Shown here in pieces: positions 42,320-51,685 of a DNA stretch of 64,000 bases. The notes under the pieces were generated by a model. That model made no database searches, was not told the origin of the DNA, and was given only the letters and a program-made list of their open reading frames with translations. A program made the position numbers and the translations under genes. Each line of letters starts with the position of its first letter. Within the stretch, counting starts at the first letter, position 1. Source of the stretch: Oscillospiraceae bacterium (GTDB lineage Bacteria; Bacillota; Clostridia; Oscillospirales; UBA644); NCBI GenBank assembly GCA_015067305.1, contig SVMT01000009.1:24351-88350 (forward strand), in the 5' to 3' direction.

Positions 42320-44554
42320 TCAATACACAACAGCGGGATTCATGTCAAGAGTCATCTGGATCTCTTTACATTCTTTATCCTTGCTGAACTCTATATAAAT
42401 TTTTCTGAATATTTCTCTTTGTGCGAAAACGTCCTTGCAGCGGATAAGAGTTCGGACTCTGTATCTGCCGTCAACCATTGGAACGGATGTTGGCTTTGGC
42501 TTGATTATTCTTACGGGAAGGTTCGCACCTTCCATTTCGGTGCTGACCATTTCGATAAATTTTTCTGCGCCCGAAAAAGCCTGCTCTTCCGTGGGGGCAA
42601 CGAATACAGCCTGACACAAGTCGCAGTACGGTGGATAAACGAGACTTCTGCGAAGAGCCATTTCGTTATTATAAAAGGCTTCGTAATCCTGATTAAACGA
42701 ATATTTCAAGACTCGGTGTGTGGGTGAAAATGTCTGAACCACCGCACGACCGTGTTTTTCGGCTCTTCCTGCGCGACCGACTACCTGAGTAATAAGCGAG
42801 AACGTTTTTTCATATGCCCTGAAATCCGAGGAATAAAGTGACATATCCGCCATCAGGACCCCAACAAGTGTGACATTTGAAAAATCAAGCCCTTTGGTTA
42901 TCATCTGTGTACCGAGAAGCACATCACATTCGTGGTTCTTTACCGAATTTAAAATATCATCTCTGTCGGTCTTTCCCGTAACTGTATCTGCGTCCATTCG
43001 CTGAATACGGAGTTCGGGGAATATCCTCAAAAGTTCGTCTTCGGCTTTCTGTGTGCCTGCTCCTTTATATCTGATAAGTTCAGAACCGCATTTATCGCAA
43101 TGCTTGGGGACATCGGTACTGTAAGAGCAATAATGGCACATGAGTCTGTTTGCATTTTTATGATAAGACAGCGCAATGCCGCAATAGGGACATTTTACAG
43201 GTTCGCCACAACTGAGGCAAGACACGAAAGAATTGTAACCTCTTCTGTTAAGAAAGAGTATGCTCTGTTCTCCGCTTTTTATGTTTTTTTCTATCTCACG
43301 CAAGAGAACGGAGCTGTAAATACTTCTGTTTCCTGCCATTACTTCGTTGTGCATATCTGCAACAATGATTTCAGGCAAAGGTTGACCGTTGAACCGCTGC
43401 GTAAGAGTTGATTTTGTAATTCTGCCCGATTCTGCTCTGTAAAAACTCTCAAAGGAAGGAGTTGCGGACGCCAGAAGCAAAAGAGAATTGCTCTTCAAGG
43501 CTATGAATGCGGCTGTATCTATGGCAGAATAACGGGGATTCATTTCAGATTTATAGGTATTTTCCTGCTCTTCGTCAATAATTATGATCCCAAGATCTTT
43601 TACGGGAGCAAATACTGCTGAACGAGTACCGACAACTACCCTCTTTTTTCCCAAAGCAATAAGCCTCGATGCGTCGTAGCGTTCCCTTTCAGTCAAAGCG
43701 CTGTGGAGGACCGCAAGTTGGTCACCGTATCGGGAAATAAGCCTGCGGACTATCTGAAAAGTGAGGGATATTTCGGGAATAAGGAGTATTGCACTTTTCC
43801 CGTCAGCAAGAACATCGTCTATAAGTTTGATATAAACAAGAGTCTTACCGCTGCCTGTAACTCCGTAAAGCAAATGAGTTTTTCCGCTGTTACGGAGTTT
43901 TGTTATTTCACTGTAAGCCTTTGATTGTTCATCGGAAAGCATTATCGGGCTTTTATCCTCTTTTACACCTTCCGTATAAGCCTTTGTGGGGTCGGAATAG
44001 ACTTCGATTTTTCCGTAGGAAACTATTCCTTTTTTCTCAAGAGTACAGACAGATGCCCTTGACATTCCGAATTCATCGGTAATACGGCAAAGAGAGAGTT
44101 CGCCCTTTTCTCGGAGCAGTTCTATAAGTTTTTTTTGTTTTTCGTTGCCGCCGACAGCGGAAACATCATTGAGTTTTACTGTTTTTTCGCAAACAACGCC
44201 GCTGTTTTTCGTATATCCTGAAGGCAAAACAAGTTTTGAGGCATCAAACCATGAGCAAAATGTTTTGTCTCTGATATAAGTAATAAGCGAAAGTGTAAGA
44301 TCGTTGAAAAAAAGCTCAGCTTCATCGCCGTTACGAACGGAAATCAACTGTTTCAGTTCTGATCTTGAAACATCATCAGACTCCAGAACCTTAAGTATGA
44401 AACCGACCCTACGGTGATCTCCTCTTCCAAAAGGGACCGTACAAACGGCACCGGGAACAGCCTGAGAGGAAATACCGTCGGGGATAAGGTATTCGTAGAG
44501 TTTGTCCGCAGAAGACGGGACATCTTCAACGGCGACAAAAGCGGTTTTAAACAT
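42320..44554 (-). CDS. priA: primosomal protein N' (replication restart helicase)
   Basis: 744 aa from ATG at 44554, 8 bases after the rpoZ stop; the longer frame needs a TTG inside rpoZ. N-terminal DNA-binding domain, then helicase motifs: LLYGVTGSGKTLVYI (Walker A), IIIDEEQENTYK (DEEQ in place of DEAH), LLASATPSFES, FLNRRGYNSFVSC, a zinc-binding insert with CLSCGEPVKCPYCG and CHYC...CDKCG, and QVVGRAGRAEKHG. Restarts stalled forks. coaBC, which normally lies between rpoZ and priA, is absent. Confidence 0.97.
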   Translation of the reverse strand: MFKTAFVAVEDVPSSADKLYEYLIPDGISSQAVPGAVCTVPFGRGDHRRVGFILKVLESDDVSRSELKQLISVRNGDEAELFFNDLTLSLITYIRDKTFCSWFDASKLVLPSGYTKNSGVVCEKTVKLNDVSAVGGNEKQKKLIELLREKGELSLCRITDEFGMSRASVCTLEKKGIVSYGKIEVYSDPTKAYTEGVKEDKSPIMLSDEQSKAYSEITKLRNSGKTHLLYGVTGSGKTLVYIKLIDDVLADGKSAILLIPEISLTFQIVRRLISRYGDQLAVLHSALTERERYDASRLIALGKKRVVVGTRSAVFAPVKDLGIIIIDEEQENTYKSEMNPRYSAIDTAAFIALKSNSLLLLASATPSFESFYRAESGRITKSTLTQRFNGQPLPEIIVADMHNEVMAGNRSIYSSVLLREIEKNIKSGEQSILFLNRRGYNSFVSCLSCGEPVKCPYCGIALSYHKNANRLMCHYCSYSTDVPKHCDKCGSELIRYKGAGTQKAEDELLRIFPELRIQRMDADTVTGKTDRDDILNSVKNHECDVLLGTQMITKGLDFSNVTLVGVLMADMSLYSSDFRAYEKTFSLITQVVGRAGRAEKHGRAVVQTFSPTHRVLKYSFNQDYEAFYNNEMALRRSLVYPPYCDLCQAVFVAPTEEQAFSGAEKFIEMVSTEMEGANLPVRIIKPKPTSVPMVDGRYRVRTLIRCKDVFAQREIFRKIYIEFSKDKECKEIQMTLDMNPAVVY

Positions 44555-44562
44555 TTTTAAGC

Positions 44563-44766
44563 TTACAGATTTTTGGGTTCGCAAAAATCAACTTCACCGT
44601 CAGCAAAGGACTGTACAGCAAGTTTAACGGGCTTCTGTGTGAGTTTTTCTTCGCGAGCTTCTGCAGCTTCAGCCATATCTCTTGCTCTCTTTGCAACTGC
44701 AATTACGAGAGAGTAACGGCATTTGTTTTCACCTTTAATAAGTTCAGTAACACTGGGGTACAACAT
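44563..44766 (-). CDS. rpoZ: RNA polymerase omega subunit
   Basis: 67 aa. Small helical subunit that helps assemble RNA polymerase. The family segment CRYSLVIAVAKRARDMAE is clear. AAAGGAG 10 bases before ATG; follows gmk as usual. Confidence 0.93.
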   Translation of the reverse strand: MLYPSVTELIKGENKCRYSLVIAVAKRARDMAEAAEAREEKLTQKPVKLAVQSFADGEVDFCEPKNL

Positions 44767-44787
44767 AATAATATATCTCCTTTATGA

Positions 44788-45354
44788 TTATTCTCTGATA
44801 TAGTCGGCAATGATAGCCGAAAGTTTTTCAAAAGCTTCCTGAAGGTCTCCGTTAACAACGATATGATCGTATTCGGAAGTAAATTCCATTTCAGCTTTTG
44901 CGCGTGAAACACGTTTTTCGATGACTTCTTCTTTTTCTTCGGGATTGCGTTTTTTGATCCTCTTTGCGAGATCGTCTATGGAAGGAGGAGCAATAAAAAT
45001 CGTTACAGCTTCGGGCATTTTAGCCTTTACCTGACGCATACCCTCAACTTCGATCTCAAGGATCATGCTGTTGCCTTCATTGAGTGCTTTTTCAGCGGGT
45101 TCACGGGGCGTTCCGTAAAAAGTTCCGCAATACTCAGCGTATTCAAGCATTTTATCCTCGGAAATTCTCTTTTTGAAGTCGTCTGTGGATATATAGTAAT
45201 AATTCACGCCTTCCTGTTCACCGGGACGGGGCTGTCTTGTTGTCATTGAGATAGAAAGAAAAATATCATTGTATTTTTCCATTATCATATTTACAAGAGT
45301 ACCTTTACCTGCGCCGGAGGGACCTGAAATAATAAAAAGTTTACTCATTTTCAT
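44788..45354 (-). CDS. gmk: guanylate kinase
   Basis: 188 aa. GMP + ATP to GDP. P-loop [30 protein letters not shown] as the GMP-binding region, [18 protein letters not shown]. The start overlaps the remA end by 14 bases; a second in-frame ATG two codons on (45348) also has the GGAG site at usable spacing. Confidence 0.96.
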   Translation of the reverse strand: MKMSKLFIISGPSGAGKGTLVNMIMEKYNDIFLSISMTTRQPRPGEQEGVNYYYISTDDFKKRISEDKMLEYAEYCGTFYGTPREPAEKALNEGNSMILEIEVEGMRQVKAKMPEAVTIFIAPPSIDDLAKRIKKRNPEEKEEVIEKRVSRAKAEMEFTSEYDHIVVNGDLQEAFEKLSAIIADYIRE

Positions 45355-45631
45355 TTATCTCCTCTCTGTTGCCTTCGGAATAATTATCGGGAACATCTCT
45401 GCCGTTGACCCTTGCCGTAATGGTTTCAGGATAAACAGCACAAAGAATAGTATGTTCACTGTTGGTCAGGATAACGGATTTTGTTTTTCTGCCGTATGTC
45501 GCATCAATAAGAGTTCCCTTTTCTTTTGCGTCCTGAATAAGACGTTTTATAGGTGAAGAATCGGGGCTGACAACAGCAACTATGCGGCTGTCCGCAACAA
45601 CATTACCGAAACCGATACTGATAAGTTTCAT
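45341..45631 (-). CDS. remA: RemA/DUF370 regulator
   Basis: 96 aa. [20 protein letters not shown] and [20 protein letters not shown] are the RemA signature. In Bacillus RemA is a DNA-binding activator of matrix and osmoprotection genes; the role in Clostridia is less studied. The C-terminal ~10 residues are an acidic extension overlapping gmk. Confidence 0.95.
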   Translation of the reverse strand: MKLISIGFGNVVADSRIVAVVSPDSSPIKRLIQDAKEKGTLIDATYGRKTKSVILTNSEHTILCAVYPETITARVNGRDVPDNYSEGNREEINENE

Positions 45632-45644
45632 AGTTTTTCTCCCG

Positions 45645-46523
45645 TTATTCTATATTCTGGATCTGTTCTCTGATCTTTTCGATGCAGTTTTTAAGCTCAA
45701 TTATCTTCTTTGTAATATCAATATCACCAATCTTGGAAGAAATGGTATTGACTTCCCTGTTCATTTCCTGAATGATGAAATCCATTTTCTTACCATTGGA
45801 TTCACCCGATTCAAACATTTCAGCCAGAGAAGCACAATGGGAATTAAGTCTGATTATTTCTTCATCCACAGCGACTTTGTCTGCCATTATGGCAACTTCG
45901 GTAAGAAGTCTCTGTTCGTCAACATTTGTGTCGCCGAGAAGCTGGATGATCCTGTTTCTGAGCTTTGTCTCATATTCACCCACGAGTTTTTCGGAACGGG
46001 CTTCAATATATTTAACGTTCTCCTTTATGAATTCGCATTTAGAGATTATATCTTCGGCAATTCTGCCGCCTTCACGTGTGCGGAGATCTATAAGAGAATC
46101 TGTCGCAGAATCAAGAACGGGAAGAACTTCAGACCAAAGTTTTTCCATGTCGATCTCTTTGGTCTCAGAAGTAAGAACATCAGGGATCCTGAGTGCTATG
46201 GAAGAAGAAATGTCGTTTTTCAAAGAAAATTCTTCTGAGATCTCATTGAACGCATCAATGTAGCTTTTAAACAGATCCTTGTTTACACTTATCTTAACGT
46301 CCTCGGAGCCTGTAAAGGAAATATTCACATTGACTTCGATCTTGCCTCTGACGATCTTTTTCTGAAGCTGTGTTCTGATAAGATCTTCAAGTTGCATACA
46401 TGAACGCGGTGTACGCGCATACATTTCAAAGTATCTGTGGTTTACTGATTTGATCTCAATGGAAATTGTTTTATCTTCATAAACTGCCGTGGCTTTGCCG
46501 AAGCCTGTCATACTTCTTATCAT
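45645..46523 (-). CDS. yicC: YicC-family endoribonuclease
   Basis: 292 aa from ATG at 46523, with GAGGAG 8 bases upstream, giving the typical [11 protein letters not shown] start; the longer frame is not supported. [13 protein letters not shown] and [21 protein letters not shown] with the C-terminal [17 protein letters not shown] block are family hallmarks. E. coli YicC is an RNase that helps degrade a small RNA. First gene of the ~12 kb housekeeping operon. Confidence 0.95.
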   Translation of the reverse strand: MIRSMTGFGKATAVYEDKTISIEIKSVNHRYFEMYARTPRSCMQLEDLIRTQLQKKIVRGKIEVNVNISFTGSEDVKISVNKDLFKSYIDAFNEISEEFSLKNDISSSIALRIPDVLTSETKEIDMEKLWSEVLPVLDSATDSLIDLRTREGGRIAEDIISKCEFIKENVKYIEARSEKLVGEYETKLRNRIIQLLGDTNVDEQRLLTEVAIMADKVAVDEEIIRLNSHCASLAEMFESGESNGKKMDFIIQEMNREVNTISSKIGDIDITKKIIELKNCIEKIREQIQNIE

Positions 46524-46583
46524 TATACTTCTCCTCATATGTAAAAATGCAACATTATTCAATCAATAATATATCACTATATA

Positions 46584-46612
46584 TTTTACCTCAAAAAATG
46601 AATTTTGTCAAG
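46584..46612 (-). promoter_or_regulatory. promoter of yicC operon
   Basis: Minus strand TTGACA, 17-bp spacer ending TTTGAGG, TAAAAT. It is a mirror image of the divergent promoter at 46653-46681. Confidence 0.8.
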
Positions 46613-46652
46613 GGTTTTAGATTAAGTATTTGTGGCAATTCCGCACAGATAC

Positions 46653-46681
46653 TTGACAAAATCATATATTTGAGGTATAGT
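46653..46681 (+). promoter_or_regulatory. promoter of zinc-ribbon membrane protein gene
   Basis: TTGACA, 17-bp spacer ending TTTGAGG, TATAGT; 22 of 29 positions match the opposing yicC promoter. Confidence 0.8.
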
Positions 46682-46750
46682 ATTAGATATTGGGTACTAT
46701 AATTTAGTGTAACAGAAGCTATTATAACACAAGAAAAGGAAAAATAAGCC

Positions 46751-47470
46751 ATGAACTGCAAAAAATGCGGAAAGCCTTTGGAGAACAATGAGATATACTG
46801 TGCTGACTGCGCTGTCGGTACAAAAAAAGCAAAAATGAATCCTGTAAAAAGAATAATTATTATACTTATCGCAGTCGCTGTAAGTCTGCTGACATTCTTT
46901 GTCGGAATCGAGATAGGAAGAGTTCACGAAAGCTCGCTGCCCGAAGCTCCTGATTTTATTGCAATGATCGCCGATGCGATAAAAGAACTACCGGGTATCC
47001 CATTTGACATTGAGATAACGCAGGAAAAGCTCAATGAAATGCTGAACAAAAACGCGGAAAAACTCAGTCCTTTGGACGGAGCAAAACTTACAATATCAAA
47101 AGACAAGACACTTATCCTCACGGGAAATGTGAAGAAAGATAATATTGAAGAACTGCTTGAAGGTGAATTACCGCCTTATATCAGCATTTTTCTGCCGCAG
47201 ACAGTTAGTCTTTACATCGAGGTGAGTTTCCCCGAATCAGAAGAAAATCTTTTGGAAATCGCCATAAAAAACGTAACATTTGCGGGAATAACTTTTGATT
47301 CTGATTTTACAGAAACTCTTGGGATAAACAAACTTGCCTCAAGGATAATATCTCAGATTATTGAAAGTGAACAGTCTCCCTATTATCAGCTTTCGGGAAT
47401 CTCCATAAATAAAAGCAAAAGCTCAGATGAAAATGTGCTTATAGTCAGCGGCACCGCAAAACTTTCCTGA
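46751..47470 (+). CDS. zinc-ribbon, single-pass membrane protein of unknown function
   Basis: 239 aa. Zinc ribbon MNCKKCGKPLENNEIYCADC (CxxC...CxxC) in the cytoplasm, then one membrane helix (about residues 33-53), then a ~185-residue exported domain rich in beta-strands: ITQEKLNEMLNKN, TLILTGNVKK, LPPYISIFLPQTVSLYIEVS. The outer part has the look of lipid- or polymer-binding tubular domains (YpmS/DUF2140-like), an inference only. No catalytic motif. Monocistronic, with a good promoter and terminator. Confidence 0.75.
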   Translation: MNCKKCGKPLENNEIYCADCAVGTKKAKMNPVKRIIIILIAVAVSLLTFFVGIEIGRVHESSLPEAPDFIAMIADAIKELPGIPFDIEITQEKLNEMLNKNAEKLSPLDGAKLTISKDKTLILTGNVKKDNIEELLEGELPPYISIFLPQTVSLYIEVSFPESEENLLEIAIKNVTFAGITFDSDFTETLGINKLASRIISQIIESEQSPYYQLSGISINKSKSSDENVLIVSGTAKLS

Positions 47471-47525
47471 AAACAAAAATACCTACCAATACAGCCTTGG
47501 TCCGCTCCATACGCCAATAAAAAAT

Positions 47526-47571
47526 AATCCCGACAGATTTTCAAAGATCTGTCGGGATTTGTTTTATTATA
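47526..47571. terminator. terminator between convergent genes
   Basis: 13-bp perfect stem AATCCCGACAGAT/ATCTGTCGGGATT with an 8-base loop, followed by TGTTTTATTAT. Confidence 0.92.
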
Positions 47572-47611
47572 TTCGACAAATTAGAATTTGTAAAATAACA
47601 TCTCAAATGTT

Positions 47612-48382
47612 TTAAACATTCAATAAGCCATCAGTTAGGTAGTCTGCTACCATTTTTACAGCCGCGCCAGACAGATAGGAAATATTGTCAAATTCGCCGC
47701 CATGCATGGTTTTTACGACTTCCAAACTCATAAGAGCTACCTGATCTTGCTCCGTAATCGGCTGATCAGTAGAAATCTTGTGACCGATCTCAGAAAAAAC
47801 TGTAACGGCATTACGTTCTGCGGTGCATATTGAGACACTCGGAATCCCGCCCCACTCAAAAATACAGTCATCTCCCTGTGGTAAAAATCCGGGAAGTTTT
47901 ACTTTGTGTTTTGTGAGTAAAGATTCGTCCATCAGACCGAAAAACAACGGATTAGACACATTCCACTTGTCGCTGAGGAGAATATTATCGCCAAAGCCGC
48001 AAACATCTGCATTAACCATCGCTGAAATGTTTTCTTTTCCTACGGATTCGATGTAGCGGGAAGCACCAATGCCGCCTTTTTCCTCCTCACCAAAGAATAC
48101 AAAATCAACACTTTTACTAAATGCTGATTCAGCCAGTATTGCTTCTACGACATGAAGAAGAACAGAACAACCCGAGGCATTGTCGTTTGCACCGTCGCTG
48201 CCTTCATCAGCGTCCCAATGAGCACCGATAACCAACCGATTGTTGCTCGGATTAAAAGAAACGACGATGTTTTCCACATCTTCAAATTGCTGTACTGTGA
48301 AGTTCGCACCCATTTGGGATAAAATTGCTATGATGCTGCCTTTTCTGTCCGAACTTCCTGCAATTTTGCTCATGTATTCCAT
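47612..48382 (-). CDS. M28-family zinc aminopeptidase
   Basis: 256 aa, no signal peptide. Dinuclear zinc motifs: VIGAHWDADEG (first His), SDGANDNASG (bridging Asp), FFGEEEKGGIG (Glu-Glu), NADVCGFGD (Asp), and the final His likely in EIGHKIS. Members are aminopeptidases or glutaminyl cyclase-like; specificity is not readable. ATG with AGAGG 6 bases upstream. Confidence 0.9.
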   Translation of the reverse strand: MEYMSKIAGSSDRKGSIIAILSQMGANFTVQQFEDVENIVVSFNPSNNRLVIGAHWDADEGSDGANDNASGCSVLLHVVEAILAESAFSKSVDFVFFGEEEKGGIGASRYIESVGKENISAMVNADVCGFGDNILLSDKWNVSNPLFFGLMDESLLTKHKVKLPGFLPQGDDCIFEWGGIPSVSICTAERNAVTVFSEIGHKISTDQPITEQDQVALMSLEVVKTMHGGEFDNISYLSGAAVKMVADYLTDGLLNV

Positions 48383-48455
48383 AAATAACCTCTTCTTTGC
48401 CTAATTGACGCAATCCACTCAAAATGAAAGCTTTGGATCGGATAGGCGTTTATTT

Positions 48456-48896
48456 TTATTCTGAAATTTCAACAGTTTCCTGCTCAGAAAAAACAGGTCT
48501 GTAAATATCTTTTTTGTTTACCTTTTGTTTTTTGGGATGTTTTTTCCTGTAGGAACGGTGAATTCCCCAGATAACGAAAAATATCACAGCAAAAATAAGT
48601 ACATTTATAATCACCGAGACCACAAGAGGTTCGACCATGAGTTCTGTTTCAAAGGATTCATGCTGATATTTCGGCGTAAAATATAACGGGAAATATGCAG
48701 GATTTGGAACCATATTCGTCGTTTGCTGAATAAACGGAATTGGCGAACCGTAATCTATCACATAAAATTCCGAAGCGGACTGAAGATATACGGGCATAAA
48801 AGCCGAAAGTACAGTAACGCCGAAACCGCATACCAATGCGAGAAAAACGCATAATATGATCTTAAAAACAAAAAGACCTTTCTTTTCTTTTTTCAT
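48456..48896 (-). CDS. two-helix membrane protein, unknown
   Basis: 146 aa. Membrane helices at about residues 9-32 and 91-112, with an outside loop between them rich in aromatic and proline residues (VIDYGSPIPFIQQTT, NPAYFPLYF), and a basic then acidic cytoplasmic tail. No family recognised. It begins 23 bases after prfA and is probably co-transcribed. Confidence 0.7.
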   Translation of the reverse strand: MKKEKKGLFVFKIILCVFLALVCGFGVTVLSAFMPVYLQSASEFYVIDYGSPIPFIQQTTNMVPNPAYFPLYFTPKYQHESFETELMVEPLVVSVIINVLIFAVIFFVIWGIHRSYRKKHPKKQKVNKKDIYRPVFSEQETVEISE

Positions 48897-48919
48897 AATA
48901 ACGTTTTTCCTTTCAAAAA

Positions 48920-49993
48920 TTATTCAGCTTCGCCTGATTTCAGCTTTTCAGCCTGATCGGAAGTGATGAGTGCATCAATAAGCTCGTCAAGATCACCGTC
49001 CATAACGGCAAGAATCTTATAAAGAGTCAAGCCGATCCTGTGGTCAGTAACACGTCCCTGGGGGAAGTTATAAGTTCTGATACGTTCACTTCTGTCACCC
49101 GTACCGACCTGAGACTTTCTTTCCGATGCGATCTGCGCATTTCTTTCGCTTTCCATGCTTTCATAGATCTTGGAACGGAGGATCTTCATTGCACGTTCCT
49201 TGTTCTTGTACTGGCTGCGCTCGTCCTGACAGTCAACGATAGTATTTGTGGGTACATGTATGATCCTGATGGCAGATTCGGTCTTATTTACGTGCTGACC
49301 TCCTGCGCCTGAAGAACGATGTGTTTCTATAATAAGATCGGCAGGATTGATATCAACTTCGACCTCGTCAACTTCGGGAAGGACTGCGACAGTAACAGTA
49401 GATGTGTGGATCCTGCCTGAAGATTCGGTTTCGGGAACACGCTGTACACGGTGAACGCCGCTTTCAAACTTCAATCTGCTGTAAGCACCTTCACCCTCAA
49501 TGGAGAAGCTTATTTCTTTTATACCGCCAAGTTCCGTTTCGTTAAGAGAAAGTATTTCGCACTTGTAGCCTTTTGCTTCGGCATACATTGAATACATTCT
49601 GTAAAGAGAATGAGCAAAAAGAGCTGCTTCTTCGCCACCTGCACCGCCGCGGATCTCAACGATTACGTTTTTGTCATCGTTGGGGTCTTTGGGAAGAAGA
49701 AGTATTTTTATTTCTTCTTCGTATTTTGCAATAAGCTCTTTTGTTTCGAGATATTCAGCCTCAACGATCTCCTTGAAATCGGGGTCCAGCTGAGAATCGA
49801 GAAGTTCTTTGGCTTCGGCGTTGGAATCAACAACCTTTTTATATTCAAGATACTTTTCAACGATAGGTGTGAGCTGTTTATTTTCCTTCATCAATTTCTT
49901 GTATTTCTCCTGATCGGAAATGACAGCCATATCGGAAAGCTGCTCGTTTATTTCGTTATATCTTTCATAAATGCTCTGAAGTTTATCAAGCAT
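48920..49993 (-). CDS. prfA: peptide chain release factor 1
   Basis: 357 aa. Terminates translation at UAA and UAG. GGQ motif in [17 protein letters not shown], stop-recognition loop PET in [12 protein letters not shown] (RF1 PxT type, not RF2 SPF), and C-terminal [13 protein letters not shown]. Full length, with its own promoter. Confidence 0.97.
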   Translation of the reverse strand: MLDKLQSIYERYNEINEQLSDMAVISDQEKYKKLMKENKQLTPIVEKYLEYKKVVDSNAEAKELLDSQLDPDFKEIVEAEYLETKELIAKYEEEIKILLLPKDPNDDKNVIVEIRGGAGGEEAALFAHSLYRMYSMYAEAKGYKCEILSLNETELGGIKEISFSIEGEGAYSRLKFESGVHRVQRVPETESSGRIHTSTVTVAVLPEVDEVEVDINPADLIIETHRSSGAGGQHVNKTESAIRIIHVPTNTIVDCQDERSQYKNKERAMKILRSKIYESMESERNAQIASERKSQVGTGDRSERIRTYNFPQGRVTDHRIGLTLYKILAVMDGDLDELIDALITSDQAEKLKSGEAE

Positions 49994-50031
49994 AAAAATT
50001 TTTCACTCCAATAATAAAGATTACAGAAATT

Positions 50032-50060
50032 ATTATAGCATAAAAATGCGCCGTTGTAAA
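50032..50060 (-). promoter_or_regulatory. promoter of prfA
   Basis: Minus strand TTTACA, 17-bp spacer, TATAAT; about 39 bases before the start. Confidence 0.75.
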
Positions 50061-50104
50061 CAGGTTTCACCGAAATACCACAAATTAGGAGAGAATTTTC
50101 TCCT

Positions 50105-51439
50105 TCATATTCCCAAAAGTACGGAAGCAAGATTAAAATATACTATAAGAGAAAGAGCGTCAACGATAGTAGTAATAAACGGGCTTGCCATTACCGCAGG
50201 GTCCGCACCGACTTTTTTAGCCGCAATGGGAAGCATACAGCCAACGACTTTTGCAATGAGAACTGTAGCAAGAAGCGTCAGGCACACAACGGCGGAAACT
50301 GCAAGGCTGAGACGGTCAACAACAAGAAGTTTTGCAAAATTAACAACAGCAAGAGTCATACCGCAAAGGAATGCGACACGGAATTCTTTCCAAACTATCT
50401 TAAAAATATCTCTTATTTCGATCTCACCGAGAGAAAGACCGCGGATTATTGTAACGGAAGTCTGTCCGCCCGCATTGCCGCCCGTGTCCATAAGCATGGG
50501 AATAAAAGCTGTCAGTACGACCTGAGCCGCAAGAGATTCCTCAAAAAACGAAATGATCTTACCTGTAAAAGTTGCGGAGATCATCAAAAGCAAGAGCCAG
50601 GGAATACGTTTTTTCCATGTTTCAAAAACCCCTGTCTTCATGTACGGCTTATCCGTCGGAGTGATAGCCGCCATGACTTCGATATCCTCTGTATCGGCTT
50701 CTTTGATGACAACAAGAGCGTCGTCAACTGTTACAATACCAACAAGACGGTTTTCCGTATCTGTTACGGGAACGGTCAGAAAGCCGTATTTTTCAAACAT
50801 TACCGCAACTTCTTCTTTGTCGTCGGAAGTATTTGCGGAAACGATGGAAGTCTCCATTATATCTCGGATAATTGCGGTCTTTTCAGACATGAGCAAAGTT
50901 CTGACGGAGATGATACCCAGCAAATGACGGGTGTTATCGGTAACATAGCAGGTATTGATAGTTTCCATTTCGCTTCCGACTTTTCTGATACGGTCGAAAG
51001 CGTCAGCCACGGTCATTTCCTCTTTCAGGGAAACAAATTCCGTAGTCATGATACTGCCAGCGCTGTCTTTTGAATACTGCAGCAGATGATTTACCTTTTC
51101 ACGGACATCGGAATCCGAGTTTGATAAAATTTTATGGACCACATTTGCCGGCATTTCCTCGATAATGTCAACCATATCGTCAAGGAAAAGCTCTTCAAAT
51201 ATCTCTCTTGTTTCTTTGTCGGAAAAAGCTTTTATCATATATTCGCAAGATTCACTGTCCATTTCGACAAAAGTTTCCGCAGCAAGCTCTTTTGGTAATA
51301 TTCTGAAGACCAAAAGCTGTTTTTCCAAAGGTAATTCATAAAGGAATTCGGCAATATCCACAGCCTGAAACTCCTTGAGAAGAGTTCTCAGCTCCGAATA
51401 TTTCTTTTCTTCCAAAAAAATAAGTGCTTGTTCTGTCAT
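50105..51439 (-). CDS. mgtE: magnesium transporter MgtE
   Basis: 444 aa from ATG with AAAGG 9 bases upstream; the longer frame would start inside the leader. Order: MgtE N-domain (LLKEFQAVDIAEFLYELP), CBS pair (DRIRKVGSEMETINTCYVTD, VPVTDTENRLVGIVTVDD), then five membrane helices with the pore segment PMLMDTGGNAGGQTSV. Gated by cytoplasmic Mg2+ in its homologues. A long structured leader lies between its promoter and start. Confidence 0.96.
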   Translation of the reverse strand: MTEQALIFLEEKKYSELRTLLKEFQAVDIAEFLYELPLEKQLLVFRILPKELAAETFVEMDSESCEYMIKAFSDKETREIFEELFLDDMVDIIEEMPANVVHKILSNSDSDVREKVNHLLQYSKDSAGSIMTTEFVSLKEEMTVADAFDRIRKVGSEMETINTCYVTDNTRHLLGIISVRTLLMSEKTAIIRDIMETSIVSANTSDDKEEVAVMFEKYGFLTVPVTDTENRLVGIVTVDDALVVIKEADTEDIEVMAAITPTDKPYMKTGVFETWKKRIPWLLLLMISATFTGKIISFFEESLAAQVVLTAFIPMLMDTGGNAGGQTSVTIIRGLSLGEIEIRDIFKIVWKEFRVAFLCGMTLAVVNFAKLLVVDRLSLAVSAVVCLTLLATVLIAKVVGCMLPIAAKKVGADPAVMASPFITTIVDALSLIVYFNLASVLLGI

Positions 51440-51650
51440 TTTGATCAACCTTTCTTTATGTACATTATTTCCGAAAAGGAAGTTTTTTGACATCAAGCAC
51501 CCGATATGCGCACAAATATTCGATTATTTATCACCGATGAAAAACAAGGTGAAAAATAACTGTCTTACAAATATTCTGATTACATAAAGGGGGCTTCATG
51601 CCTTGACTACTCCCTGAAGACATTAAATTTCACCTCACAAAAATAAATTA
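51440..51650 (-). promoter_or_regulatory. structured mgtE leader, candidate riboswitch
   Basis: About 210 bases of untranslated RNA. On the minus strand, AGGTGAAAT (51626-51635) can pair with ATTTTTCACCT (51548-51558), extended by TGTC/GACA, enclosing about 70 bases. The same 3' arm can instead pair with GGTGATAAATAA (51524-51535): TTATTTTTCACC versus its complement, 11 of 12. The two helices exclude each other, as in expression platforms. The enclosed segment has GGGAGTAG and GTAAGACA, faintly like the yybP-ykoY core, but the usual P1 is not met; M-box landmarks are absent. Confidence 0.5.
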
Positions 51651-51656
51651 CAATTT

Positions 51657-51685
51657 ATTATACTATATTTTTATTGCTTTGTCAA
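51657..51685 (-). promoter_or_regulatory. consensus promoter of mgtE
   Basis: Minus strand TTGACA, 17-bp spacer, TATAAT; a perfect match, overlapping the end of the upstream SLOG gene. Confidence 0.88.

Noticed and set aside
51440..51650. Assignment of the mgtE leader to yybP-ykoY or M-box
   Set aside because: Only short fragments resemble yybP-ykoY and the P1 junction does not fit; M-box landmarks are absent. Left unassigned.
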